From positions 1 through 33,142 of the forward strand of contig CBFIEM010000021.1 of NCBI GenBank assembly GCA_965661625.1: DNA of 33,142 bases, read 5' to 3'. The number at the start of each line of letters is the position of its first letter. Position 1 is the first letter of the stretch. The notes under the pieces were generated by a model. The model was not told where the DNA came from. It ran no database searches and worked only from the letters and a program-made list of their open reading frames with translations. This document shows positions 24,496-32,464 of the stretch, piece after piece. Position numbers and translations under genes: made by a program. The DNA is from GCA-2705995 sp965661625. GTDB lineage: Bacteria > Bacteroidota > Bacteroidia > Flavobacteriales_G > Salibacteraceae.

Positions 24496-25686
24496 ATGAT
24501 GACATTTATAGCATACGCAGTAATCATAGTTGGTATCCTAACGCTCGTACAACTTGTACGTGTAATGGAGATTACTGGTAAGTTGAAAGGTAACAACCAA
24601 GATAGCGTTACTGATGCAACAAACCGACGTCAGGGAAACTATTGGCTTTTATTCTTAGTTGGATACTTTGCCTTTTTTATATGGTTAGTAGTAGCGTACG
24701 GTGAGTATTTACTACCAGAAGCAGCGTCAGAACACGGAGCTACCATTGATACGGTATTGAACTTTAATTTCTTAATCATTACCATAGCTTTCGTAATCAC
24801 CCATATTTTACTGTTTTACTTTGCGAGTAAGTATGCAGGTAAAAAGGGAAGAGTTGCAACATTCGTTACACATAATAATAAATTAGAGTTATTGTGGACC
24901 TCAGTTCCGGCTGTAGTATTAGCAGTAATCATAATTTACGGGCTTTCAGCTTGGAATGATATTACAGATACACCTCCGGAGAATGCTATAAACATTGAGC
25001 TTTATTCAAAGCAATTTGGATGGACAGCGCGTTATGCGGGAAGCGATAATCAACTCGGAAAAGCAAATTATTTATTCATTAGTGGAACAAATCCATTGGG
25101 TCTCATCACTGAATCGACCATCAAGGAGAGAATTGTTGCGCTAAAAGAGGATATAGCATACTTAGAAGGAGAGTTAGAAGCTGCTCCAAAAGGTGGACTT
25201 AAAGAGGAAGAATTGAGTGATGATTTGAATTGGAAAAATCGCCAATTGAGAAAAGTTTACAGGTATCAGAAGCAGCAAGAGCAGGAAGGATTTACTGAAG
25301 GACTAGACGATAAACTCGCAGCTGCTGGTGAATTTCATATTCCAGTAGGTCAACCTGTAAGTTTTCAGTTTAGGTCTCAAGATGTTATACACAGTGCTTA
25401 TATGCCGCACTTTAGGGCTCAAATGAATACCGTTCCCGGAGCTGTTACGCGATTTCATTTTACACCTACAATTACAACAGAAGAAATGCGAAGAAAAACA
25501 GGAAATCCTGAGTTTCATTACATTTTACTGTGTAATAAAATTTGTGGAGCTGCACACTACAATATGCAGATGAATATTATTGTGGAATCAGAAGAAGATT
25601 ACAAAAAGTGGTTGGCAGAACAAAAGCCTTTTGGTAATGTTCTAACTGCAGAGACAAGCATTAATACTGAGGGAACTCAGAAGTAA
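24496..25686 (+). CDS. coxB: Cytochrome c oxidase subunit II
   Basis: 396 residues. Hydrophobic segments lie at the N-terminus (IAYAVIIVGILTLVQLV, signal or TM) and near 52-74, 92-112 and 130-150. The CuA site is complete: H299 in DVIHSAYMPHF, then C346-NKI-C350-GAA-H354-YN-M357. Between the membrane part and the CuA fold there is an insertion of about 70 residues with coiled-coil character (ESTIKERIVALKEDIAYLEG, LRKVYRYQKQQEQEG), which I recall from other Bacteroidota CoxB. No C-terminal heme c domain is present, so electrons must come from a separate cytochrome, probably ActE or ActA. Its place in the act operon suggests a complex III-oxidase supercomplex. Confidence 0.95.
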   Translation: MMTFIAYAVIIVGILTLVQLVRVMEITGKLKGNNQDSVTDATNRRQGNYWLLFLVGYFAFFIWLVVAYGEYLLPEAASEHGATIDTVLNFNFLIITIAFVITHILLFYFASKYAGKKGRVATFVTHNNKLELLWTSVPAVVLAVIIIYGLSAWNDITDTPPENAINIELYSKQFGWTARYAGSDNQLGKANYLFISGTNPLGLITESTIKERIVALKEDIAYLEGELEAAPKGGLKEEELSDDLNWKNRQLRKVYRYQKQQEQEGFTEGLDDKLAAAGEFHIPVGQPVSFQFRSQDVIHSAYMPHFRAQMNTVPGAVTRFHFTPTITTEEMRRKTGNPEFHYILLCNKICGAAHYNMQMNIIVESEEDYKKWLAEQKPFGNVLTAETSINTEGTQK

Positions 25687-25708
25687 ACGAGGATAAAAAC
25701 GATTAGAA

Positions 25709-27487
25709 ATGGGAAGTCAAGCGCATGTAGCTGAACATCATCACCAAGAAAGTTGGGTGACGAAGTATTTTTTCAGCCAGGATCATAAGATGATAGCCAA
25801 GCAATTCTTGATCACAGGAATGTTCATGGCGACAGTGGGGATGATAATGTCGATTTTATTCCGCCTTCAATTGGCATGGCCAGGCGAAAGTTTCGGAATT
25901 TTAAATGTCCTTTTAGGAGATAAATGGGCACCAGATGGTGTGTTAGACCCGAATATGTATTTAGCTCTAGGAACAATCCATGGAACAATCATGGTGTTCT
26001 TTCTACTAACGGCAGGACTGAGTGGTACCTTTGCAAACTTGTTAATTCCATTGCAGATTGGTGCACGTGATATGGCGTCAGGGTTCATGAATATGCTATC
26101 CTATTGGTTTTTTGCCATCTCGTCAGTGATTATGCTAGTATCATTATTTGTGGAAAAAGGACCTGCAGCTGCAGGATGGACAGTTTATCCACCTTTAAGT
26201 GCACTTGAGGACGCTATTCCTGGGTCAGGTCTCGGAATGACTTTATGGTTAGTTTCAATGGCGTTGTTCGTAGCATCTTCACTAATAGGTGGTTTGAACT
26301 ACATTGTGACTGTAATTAACTTACGTACTAAAGGAATGAAGATGACTCGTCTCCCATTAAGTATTTGGGCGCTGTTCACAACGGCCATTTTGGGTCTACT
26401 TTCATTCCCGGTGCTTTTTTCTGCAGTTTTATTGCTGATTTTTGACAGGAGTTTTGGTACATCGTTTTACTTAAGCGATATCTATATTGCAGGTGAAGCG
26501 TTAGAGCAATCCGGGGGTTCTCCATTGCTGTATCAGCATTTATTCTGGTTCTTGGGTCACCCAGAAGTGTACATTATTTTGCTACCAGCGTTAGGTATTA
26601 CAAGTGAAGTGATTTCCACAAATGCAAGGAAACCTATTTTTGGCTACCGCGCCATGGTTGGGTCAATCTTGGCTATTGGTTTCTTGTCATTTATTGTTTG
26701 GGGGCACCACATGTTTGTTACAGGTATGGATCCGTTTATTGGAGCAGTATTTACCTTTACAACCCTCCTTATTGCGATTCCATCAGCAGTGAAAGCCTTT
26801 AATTACATTACAACCTTGTGGAAAGGTAATATCCGATTCACCCCTGCAATGATGTTTTCAATTGCAATGGTGTCTACGTTTATTTCAGGTGGGTTAACAG
26901 GAATTATTCTGGCTGACTCAGCTTTAGATATTAACCTCCATGATACATACTTTGTTGTTGCCCACTTCCATATTGTAATGGGGCTATCGGCAGTGTTGGC
27001 TATGTTCGCTGGTGTCTATCATTGGTACCCTAAGATGTATGGGAGGATGATGAATATGAAGCTGGGATACACCCATTTCTGGTTAACCTTTATCAGTGGA
27101 TATGGTGTATTTTTCCCGATGCACTTTACTGGGCTAGCTGGTGTTCCAAGACGTTACTATACGATGAGTGAATTTCCACTTTTTGATCAATTTGTGGATT
27201 TAAACATTGTAATGACAGTCTTTGCGATTGTAGGCTCAGCTGCTCAATTCATCTTTTTCTTCAACTTCTTTTACAGCATGAAGAGGGGACCGAAAGCAAC
27301 TCAAAATCCATGGAAAGCAAATACACTTGAATGGACAACACCTGTTGAACATATTCATGGTAACTGGCCCGGTGCCCTGCCTGAAGTACACAGATGGGCT
27401 TACGATTACTCGAAGCCGGGTAAGCAAGAGGATTTTGTTCCACAAACTGTACCTTTGGAAGAGGGAGAAGTTGATGGTGAACATTAA
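25709..27487 (+). CDS. coxA: Cytochrome c oxidase subunit I
   Basis: 592 residues with 12 or more TM helices. Metal ligands are all present: H91 in GTIHGT and H421 (heme a), H419 in HDTYFVVAHFH (heme a3), and H284, H333, H334 (CuB). H284-P-E-V-Y288 is the A1-type motif with the His-Tyr cross-link and the proton-relay Glu286. The D-channel region reads GARDMASGFMNMLSYWFF instead of the proteobacterial DMAFPR motif, as in other flavobacterial sequences. It reduces oxygen to water and pumps protons. It is the last gene of the operon; subunit III and assembly genes are not in this window. A strong terminator begins 24 nt after the stop. Confidence 0.97.
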   Translation: MGSQAHVAEHHHQESWVTKYFFSQDHKMIAKQFLITGMFMATVGMIMSILFRLQLAWPGESFGILNVLLGDKWAPDGVLDPNMYLALGTIHGTIMVFFLLTAGLSGTFANLLIPLQIGARDMASGFMNMLSYWFFAISSVIMLVSLFVEKGPAAAGWTVYPPLSALEDAIPGSGLGMTLWLVSMALFVASSLIGGLNYIVTVINLRTKGMKMTRLPLSIWALFTTAILGLLSFPVLFSAVLLLIFDRSFGTSFYLSDIYIAGEALEQSGGSPLLYQHLFWFLGHPEVYIILLPALGITSEVISTNARKPIFGYRAMVGSILAIGFLSFIVWGHHMFVTGMDPFIGAVFTFTTLLIAIPSAVKAFNYITTLWKGNIRFTPAMMFSIAMVSTFISGGLTGIILADSALDINLHDTYFVVAHFHIVMGLSAVLAMFAGVYHWYPKMYGRMMNMKLGYTHFWLTFISGYGVFFPMHFTGLAGVPRRYYTMSEFPLFDQFVDLNIVMTVFAIVGSAAQFIFFFNFFYSMKRGPKATQNPWKANTLEWTTPVEHIHGNWPGALPEVHRWAYDYSKPGKQEDFVPQTVPLEEGEVDGEH

Positions 27488-27510
27488 TAATACAATCATA
27501 TCAAATAATG

Positions 27511-27539
27511 AAATGCCCTTTTTTAAGGGCATTTTTTTT
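27511..27539 (+). terminator. Terminator of the act-cox operon, overlapping the next ORF's start
   Basis: AAATGCCCTT, loop TTTT, AAGGGCATTT, then five further Ts: a perfect 10-bp stem. The ATG inside the left arm (27513-27515) is also the best start codon of the downstream ORF, whose signal-peptide codons lie within the hairpin and T tract. Confidence 0.88.
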
Positions 27540-28151
27540 ACCTGTGTATTTATGAGTGCACTTCAGGTGCATGGTCAATTTTTTGAAGGCATAAGAGCGA
27601 GCTTTAATGAGCAACCCGTAGTAGATGTAAAGATTGATACGAGAAACTCCTTTATTGCTACCCGATTGGCGCGCATTAGTGGAATCAAAGTTGGACTCGA
27701 TTTTGGTGGAAAAGTGCGTTTGGGTTTGGGTTATAATCAGCTCATGTCACGAATACGAGATAAACGTATAGTTGCCGAGAATGGAAGAAGAGAGGAGGTC
27801 AATTATCGTTATCGATTTTGGTACCTTTCACCATACATGGAATATACTTTCCTTGAAAAGTCGCCATGGGAAGCATCTATATTAGTGCTATTAGGTGCAG
27901 GAAGAAGTAGTTTTACATACGATGATTTAAACGGTTTAGAAGTGCGGACCCCTGGAGATTTTGTCTTTCTGTATGAGCCGTATATGACTGGTCAGTACAG
28001 GGTTCTTAAGTATTTGGGTTTAGGAGCAGGAGTTGGATACCGTCTTGCGTATTCAAAAGACCGGTTTTCAAGAAATCAACTGAATTCACCGATATATGTC
28101 TTTAAATTGAAAGTATATGTAGCTGAGCTCTATGACAACTTTAAGAATTGA
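27513..28151 (+). CDS. Exported beta-barrel-like protein of unknown function
   Basis: 213 residues if started at 27513. That start gives a plausible signal peptide (MPFFKGIFFTCVFMSALQVH, then GQ), but these codons form the operon terminator. A start at 27474 inside the coxA end is possible; one at 27552 would lose the signal. The mature part has alternating strands with glycines (IKVGLDFGGKVRLGLGYNQLM, RYRFWYLSPYMEYTFLE, ASILVLLGAGRSSF, LGLGAGVGYRLAYS), as in small outer-membrane barrels. No named family is recognised. The 3' end overlaps the convergent gene at 28130 by 22 bp. The coding call is fairly safe; the start is uncertain. Confidence 0.7.
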   Translation: MPFFKGIFFTCVFMSALQVHGQFFEGIRASFNEQPVVDVKIDTRNSFIATRLARISGIKVGLDFGGKVRLGLGYNQLMSRIRDKRIVAENGRREEVNYRYRFWYLSPYMEYTFLEKSPWEASILVLLGAGRSSFTYDDLNGLEVRTPGDFVFLYEPYMTGQYRVLKYLGLGAGVGYRLAYSKDRFSRNQLNSPIYVFKLKVYVAELYDNFKN

Positions 28152-28492
28152 ACAAGGTGATTATCATCTTCTTCAATTAGGGCAAAGTGACTATTAAAGG
28201 TAGTAAGACTCATCTTTGATGCAGTAGCGTGGTATACAACTACTATTCTTGTCCCTGATTTATCCATCGCCATTCGGTAATAATATGCACATCCTATATT
28301 AAAATCTTTATAGGCCCTAATACAATAAGTTTTTTTGCGCTTGGGGATGGATAAGAGAATGACTAGTCCGATGATAGGGGTGAAGAATAAACAAGACAAA
28401 AAACCACCCCAAAACCGTATTTTCCGTGTGCCTCCAACAGCTGTAGCAACAAGGTAGCAAAGGAATAGGTATATGATGGGTATAAATGCCAT
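28130..28492 (-). CDS. Hypothetical small membrane protein
   Basis: 120 residues. Two hydrophobic segments lie at 1-20 (MAFIPIIYLFLCYLVATAVG) and about 28-48 (FWGGFLSCLFFTPIIGLVILL), joined by GTRKIR and followed by the basic IPKRKK. This pattern is seen in short Bacteroidota membrane proteins with a 'GRKxGFWxAFxxSLLxSPIIGLIIVL' core. The C-terminal 65 residues are soluble, moderately conserved-looking, and of unknown function. It is convergent with, and overlaps by 22 bp, the preceding plus-strand ORF. ruvB starts divergently 79 bp away. Confidence 0.6.
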   Translation of the reverse strand: MAFIPIIYLFLCYLVATAVGGTRKIRFWGGFLSCLFFTPIIGLVILLSIPKRKKTYCIRAYKDFNIGCAYYYRMAMDKSGTRIVVVYHATASKMSLTTFNSHFALIEEDDNHLVQFLKLS

Positions 28493-28571
28493 ACTATATT
28501 ATACAGTTGAAAGTGTGAAGTTGTTGGTAATGTTTACATATTTCAGGAATGAAATTGGTTAATTTTGATTT

Positions 28572-29693
28572 ATGAATGAACACCTAGACCCAAATGCCGA
28601 ACGATTTTCGTCATCTGAATTGGAACTTGAAAAGGTGCTTAGACCAAAGGCTTTTGATGACTTTACAGGACAAGGAAAAGTACTAGACAACCTGCAAGTA
28701 TTTGTACAAGCCGCAAGTCAGCGCAATGAGCCATTAGATCATGCCTTATTGCATGGCCCCCCAGGACTGGGAAAAACTACGTTAGCGAACATTATTGCCA
28801 ATGAAATGCAAGTTGGCATTAAAATCACATCAGGTCCTGTTCTGGATAAACCTGGTGATCTTGCGGGATTACTTACTAACCTAGAGGCAAAGGATGTCTT
28901 ATTTATTGACGAAATTCACCGTTTATCACCTGTTGTTGAGGAATTTCTGTATTCAGCAATGGAGGATTTCACGATAGATATAATGATAGATAGCGGTCCT
29001 AATGCACGGACTGTTCAAATTGAATTAGAACCTTTCACACTGATAGGGGCAACTACCCGTTCAGGTTTGCTAACAGCTCCTCTCAGAGCGCGATTTGGGA
29101 TAAATGCTCGGCTAGAGTATTACGATTCAAAATTGTTGACGTTAATCTTACAGCGATCTGCTAGTATTATTAATGTTGCAATAGATGAGCAGGCAGCTTA
29201 TGAAATTGCTAGAAGAAGCAGGGGTACTCCCAGAATCGCAAATGCATTATTGCGCAGGGTAAGGGATTTTGCTCAAATTAAAGGGGATGGAACNNNNNNN
29301 NNNNNNNNNNNNNNNNNNNNNNNNNNNNNNNNNNNNNNNNNNNNNNNNNNNNNNNNNNNNNNNNNNNNNNNNNNNNNNNNNNNNNNNNNNNNNGTCAATA
29401 TTGGTATTGCTAAATATGCGTTAGACGCACTTAATGTAGACCAATATGGATTGGATGAGATGGATAATAAGATTCTCTTGTCAATAATAGATAAGTTTAA
29501 AGGAGGGCCAGTTGGAATTACAACAATAGCAACAGCTGTTGGCGAAAACGCCGGCACATTAGAGGAAGTTTATGAGCCATTTTTAATTCAAGAAGGATTT
29601 TTGATGCGAACCCCTAGGGGAAGAGAAGCTACGCCTTTTGCCTATGAACACTTGGGACGGAAACGATCTACAGACCAAGGTAAATTATTCTAA
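28572..29693 (+). CDS. ruvB: Holliday junction branch migration helicase RuvB (contains assembly gap)
   Basis: Walker A GPPGLGKT is at 62-69, Walker B VLFIDEIH at 109-116, sensor 1 GATTRSG at 159-165, and the arginine-finger region PLRARFG at 170-176. The C-terminal winged helix is intact (DKFKGGPVGITTIATAVGE, EPFLIQEGFLMRTPRGR). RuvB is the hexameric motor that drives RuvAB branch migration. The 100-N run interrupts it at codons 241-274. Without the 33 X residues the protein would be 340 aa, the normal family length, and the flanks read GDGT/VNIGIAKYAL in frame as in other RuvB. A TAATTTTG box at 28560-28567 lies directly before the ATG. queG follows without any spacer. Confidence 0.95.
   Translation: MNEHLDPNAERFSSSELELEKVLRPKAFDDFTGQGKVLDNLQVFVQAASQRNEPLDHALLHGPPGLGKTTLANIIANEMQVGIKITSGPVLDKPGDLAGLLTNLEAKDVLFIDEIHRLSPVVEEFLYSAMEDFTIDIMIDSGPNARTVQIELEPFTLIGATTRSGLLTAPLRARFGINARLEYYDSKLLTLILQRSASIINVAIDEQAAYEIARRSRGTPRIANALLRRVRDFAQIKGDGXXXXXXXXXXXXXXXXXXXXXXXXXXXXXXXXXXVNIGIAKYALDALNVDQYGLDEMDNKILLSIIDKFKGGPVGITTIATAVGENAGTLEEVYEPFLIQEGFLMRTPRGREATPFAYEHLGRKRSTDQGKLF
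29294..29393. other. Assembly gap of 100 N
   Basis: Exactly 100 Ns, a conventional placeholder for unknown length, inside ruvB. Reading-frame and family-length arguments suggest the missing sequence is about 1 nt. Confidence 0.95.
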
Positions 29694-30626
29694 ATGGATC
29701 AGCAGGCGTTAGCTTCAATGATCAAGCGTAAAGCCGTAGAACTGGGTTTTATGTACTGTGCAATTTCGGAGGCTAGTTTCTTAGAGGATGAAGCACCTAG
29801 GCTGGAGAGGTGGTTGTCAGAAGGACGACACGGTGATATGAGATGGATGGAAAATCATTTCGATAAGCGTCTAGACCCGAGAAAACTTGTTCCAGGAGCG
29901 AAATCAGTTATTTCTTTTGCCCTGAATTATTTCCCTGAACAAACGCAGCCAGAGGGAGTTCCCCGTTTAGCTAAATATGCATATGGAAGGGATTATCATA
30001 AAGTAATAAAGAATAAGCTAAAGGGTTTTGCTCAGTGGTTGAAAGATGAAGTTGGAGCAGTAGAAGGCCGTTACTTTGTTGATTCTGCTCCCGTTATGGA
30101 TAAAGCTTGGGCAGTGAAATCCGGAATAGGTTGGATGGGTAAAAACACAAATGTGATTGCCAAAAAGGCCGGTTCTTTCTTTTTTTTAGCAGAGTTTATT
30201 TCCGACCTAAACTTGGTGGCTGACGGACCTATAAAAGACTATTGTGGTACGTGTACACGATGTTTGGATGCATGTCCAACTGGAGCATTGGACAAGGCTT
30301 ATGAGATTGATGGAAGTAAGTGCATTAGTTACTTTACGATCGAATTAAAAGATGCAATTCCAGATTCACAACGGGGAAAGTTTAATGATTGGATGTTCGG
30401 GTGTGACATTTGTCAAGATGTATGTCCTTGGAATCGCTTGTCGAAACCACACAACGAACCAGACTTCAATCCACACGAGGCCTTATTTGGTATGTCTAGA
30501 GGCGATTGGCTTGATATTACCGAAGATGTGTTTGAGATGTTATTTGAAAAATCAGCGGTTAAGCGAACGCAATATAGCGGTCTTAAACGAAACTTAGCTT
30601 TCTTGGATTCATCAAAAAAGCCCTGA
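29694..30626 (+). CDS. queG: Epoxyqueuosine reductase QueG
   Basis: 310 residues. The N-terminal cobalamin-binding part has GFMYCAISEA, the ERWLSEGRHGDMRWMENHFDKR block and SVISFALNYFP. The centre has KYAYGRDYHKVIKNKL, then VDSAPVMDKAWAVKSGIGWMGKN, with the catalytic Asp expected in VDSAP. Two [4Fe-4S] motifs follow: C184-GT-C187-TR-C190-LDA-C194-P and C237-DI-C240-QDV-C244-P. C-terminal HEAT repeats of some homologues are absent, as is usual in Bacteroidota. It catalyses the last step of queuosine synthesis in tRNA, reducing epoxyqueuosine. The ATG follows the ruvB TAA directly. Its TGA stop lies inside a hairpin that works as a terminator for the opposite strand. Confidence 0.96.
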   Translation: MDQQALASMIKRKAVELGFMYCAISEASFLEDEAPRLERWLSEGRHGDMRWMENHFDKRLDPRKLVPGAKSVISFALNYFPEQTQPEGVPRLAKYAYGRDYHKVIKNKLKGFAQWLKDEVGAVEGRYFVDSAPVMDKAWAVKSGIGWMGKNTNVIAKKAGSFFFLAEFISDLNLVADGPIKDYCGTCTRCLDACPTGALDKAYEIDGSKCISYFTIELKDAIPDSQRGKFNDWMFGCDICQDVCPWNRLSKPHNEPDFNPHEALFGMSRGDWLDITEDVFEMLFEKSAVKRTQYSGLKRNLAFLDSSKKP

Positions 30627-30636
30627 AACAGGGCTT
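30614..30636 (-). terminator. Minus-strand terminator overlapping the queG 3' end
   Basis: AAGCCCTG (30618-30625), loop AAA, CAGGGCTT (30629-30636). On the minus strand the stem is followed by TTTTTT (30619-30614), so it ends transcription of the gene at 30653. On the plus strand there is no U-tract, but the hairpin still closes the queG message. Confidence 0.8.
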
Positions 30637-30652
30637 GTGATACATGATAAAA

Positions 30653-30832
30653 TTAGATACTTGATGACAACACCTCGATGACGAGGTCGTCATGTAAACC
30701 GGCGAAGGCAATTAAACACCACACTTTTAAAGCGTGAAGTTCGTCTTTCTTAAGCCAGCGCTGCGCTTTGATTAATTCCTTTCGGAAAAGCCTCCGGTCA
30801 AAGCTGACTTTTTTCAAGACAATCTTAGTCAT
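30653..30832 (-). CDS. Small conserved protein of unknown function
   Basis: 59 residues from the second of two close ATGs (MTKIVLKKVSFDRRLFRKEL); the other lies 9 bases upstream. It is charged and helical: LFRKELIKAQRWLKKDELHALKVWCLIAF. No TM segment, signal or metal motif. I recall similar short proteins with a KVSFDxxLFxKEL start in Flavobacteriales, without known function. It has its own promoter-like sequence (30866-30896) and its own terminator, which supports it being a real gene. It lies downstream of and in the same direction as the envelope operon. Confidence 0.72.
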   Translation of the reverse strand: MTKIVLKKVSFDRRLFRKELIKAQRWLKKDELHALKVWCLIAFAGLHDDLVIEVLSSSI

Positions 30833-30865
30833 CTCTAGCATAGCTCTAATATTAGGGTTATACTT

Positions 30866-30896
30866 TAAAGATACACTAAACTGAGCATAATTTCAA
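30866..30896 (-). promoter_or_regulatory. Promoter of the small conserved protein gene
   Basis: On the minus strand TTG (30896-30894), a 20-nt spacer, then TATCTTTA (30873-30866), one base off TAnnTTTG. The -33 element overlaps the last codons of the preceding beta-barrel gene. Confidence 0.5.
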
Positions 30897-31555
30897 TCGC
30901 GATTATTCAACACATAATATAATGTAAAGTGAAATCCATAATTGTAAGACCCTCCGAAAAGCCCGAATTGCGCAGGTAGAAAGCGTGTTTCATTGGCAAC
31001 CGGGAGCAAGCTGTGGGCATACCTGATGTTGAAAACTAATTTTTCAGTGGCCTCCCAATAACCGCCAAGAAATAGTGCAACTTCAAAAGGCTTAATGGGC
31101 AATGATTCTTGAATTACAGTTCCGGCTTCATCCCATTCCCGGCTAGAAGCTAAAACGGAGAAAGAACCACCTAATTCCGCCCGAAACATACTGAACTCAT
31201 ATTGAAAACCAATTGGTACATCAATGTAGTTCAGATCAATTTGGTAATAATCATATTTGTTGTTGTCTGGATCGGAAGGATCTCTACTACCTTTCATGGT
31301 ATAGAGCATTTCCAATTGTCCACTCCACTTGGACGTTAATTGGCGATAAACAAATACTCCACCTGTAAATCCTCCTTTATCCCATCCGCTATATCCATCA
31401 CCATCTATTTGGGTGGCAGCAACCCCAGCCTTAATTCCAGCAAGGAATTCGGTAGAAGGGCCTTTGCTCCTTGGTTTAGCACCTCCTGTGAGTTCCTGAC
31501 TGACACCTATTAACGAAAAGCAAATAAGTATCGCAGATATTAAGGATTTAATCAT
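30893..31555 (-). CDS. Outer membrane beta-barrel family protein
   Basis: 220 residues. The signal peptide is at 1-19 (MIKSLISAILICFSLIGVS-Q). The mature part shows successive amphipathic strands, e.g. EFLAGIKAGVAATQIDGDG, KGGFTGGVFVYRQLTSKWSG, GQLEMLYTMKG, YIDVPIGFQYEFSMFRAELG, VALFLGGYWEATEKLVFNIR and NYGFHFTLYYVL, as in the Bacteroidota porin-like family (PF13568 type). The ITxxG-IKAG start and 'YIDVPIGF' strand are typical. Its ATG overlaps the stop of the Omp28-like gene by 8 bases, so it is translationally coupled as the third gene of an envelope operon. Function is unknown. Confidence 0.87.
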   Translation of the reverse strand: MIKSLISAILICFSLIGVSQELTGGAKPRSKGPSTEFLAGIKAGVAATQIDGDGYSGWDKGGFTGGVFVYRQLTSKWSGQLEMLYTMKGSRDPSDPDNNKYDYYQIDLNYIDVPIGFQYEFSMFRAELGGSFSVLASSREWDEAGTVIQESLPIKPFEVALFLGGYWEATEKLVFNIRYAHSLLPVANETRFLPAQFGLFGGSYNYGFHFTLYYVLNNRD

Positions 31556-32453
31556 CTTTAAGCGGAGTCACTACAACTTGGAGGATTTCTTTCGTGTCTC
31601 GATTATATGCTAACGTTAATAATTGGAGGTTATCATCAACCCATGTGTCATCTATGATTATAGAACCAGTGGCAAGTGAGTCTTGAGAATAGGTTGAGTT
31701 CGGAGCTGGATCTGTGAATACAGAAGTGCCAATTTCATTTTGATTGAATGCTGCGCGCAACACATGGTCATGCTCATAATCTTCAATGTAGGCTGGGTTC
31801 TGTCTCGAATCTTCTTGAGGGGCAACTATATTATTCTCGATAACCATAAAGTTTATAAAGACTTCTCCAGTTATGGATTCATTGGCTTTTATCGTTGGAA
31901 ATACGCGTAAGAGTCGATTCTCAGTATTGTAGACTGAAAGAACATCTAAGTCTAGAGGTAGGTCAAGGAACGCGTTATCAGCAAGTAATTGGTTGATTCG
32001 GTCTTCCCACAGGTCAATACTCACAACGAAACTGGAGTTTGGACCAATAGGCATGCGATTGATCACTCCATTAGGAAAGGATTCTACACCAAACTCTAAT
32101 CGAAGGTTTTCTCCCGCTACAGTCTCGAAATCGGCTGGAAAAAGCGGAGGGTCAGGTTTGGAGAAATTATTCGAATTATGAATTCCCAATACAAAGACAT
32201 TGTTAGGATGCGCATCCGTAAGCGCTTTTCCAATATCTGTAGCCCTGGGGCAGTTAGGGCATTTATGTCCTGTAAAGTCTTCAATTAAGATTACTCGATC
32301 AGTTGAAGTCGTGTCTGAAATCACCGTATCATTAAAAGTTGGGTTACCGAAGTCGTCCGAAATATCATCACGGTGGATGAAAGGGTCGTTAACTTCATCA
32401 CAACTAACGCCTAATAAAGCAATGGCAATAAAAATTAGATTAATTCCTTTCAT
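31548..32453 (-). CDS. Omp28-related outer membrane lipoprotein
   Basis: 301 residues. The signal peptide ends in a lipobox (LLGVS-C18), and the mature N-terminus is acidic (CDEVNDPFIHRDD). Residues about 53-150 form a thioredoxin-like fold with the family start RVILIEDFTGHKCPNCPRA (C65-x2-C68), followed by VFVLGIHNSNNF and VESFPNGVINR. The rest is beta-rich. This matches the Omp28/thioredoxin-like outer membrane lipoproteins of Bacteroidota; a redox role for CPNC is possible but unproven. It lies 11 nt after the DUF6029 gene and overlaps the next gene by 8 bases. Confidence 0.9.
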   Translation of the reverse strand: MKGINLIFIAIALLGVSCDEVNDPFIHRDDISDDFGNPTFNDTVISDTTSTDRVILIEDFTGHKCPNCPRATDIGKALTDAHPNNVFVLGIHNSNNFSKPDPPLFPADFETVAGENLRLEFGVESFPNGVINRMPIGPNSSFVVSIDLWEDRINQLLADNAFLDLPLDLDVLSVYNTENRLLRVFPTIKANESITGEVFINFMVIENNIVAPQEDSRQNPAYIEDYEHDHVLRAAFNQNEIGTSVFTDPAPNSTYSQDSLATGSIIIDDTWVDDNLQLLTLAYNRDTKEILQVVVTPLKDD

Positions 32454-32464
32454 AATGTGATTGT

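Noticed and set aside
27327..27512. Upstream extension of the post-coxA ORF into coxA.
   Set aside because: It lies within well-conserved coxA coding sequence in another frame and would bury the signal peptide in the interior.
28560..28567. TAATTTTG as a promoter for ruvB.
   Set aside because: It fits the -7 pattern, but RNA would start at or after the first base of the ATG and there is no -33 element; too weak to list as a feature.
29294..29393. A 33-residue insertion in RuvB.
   Set aside because: It is an N run of placeholder length; the flanking residues join as normal RuvB.
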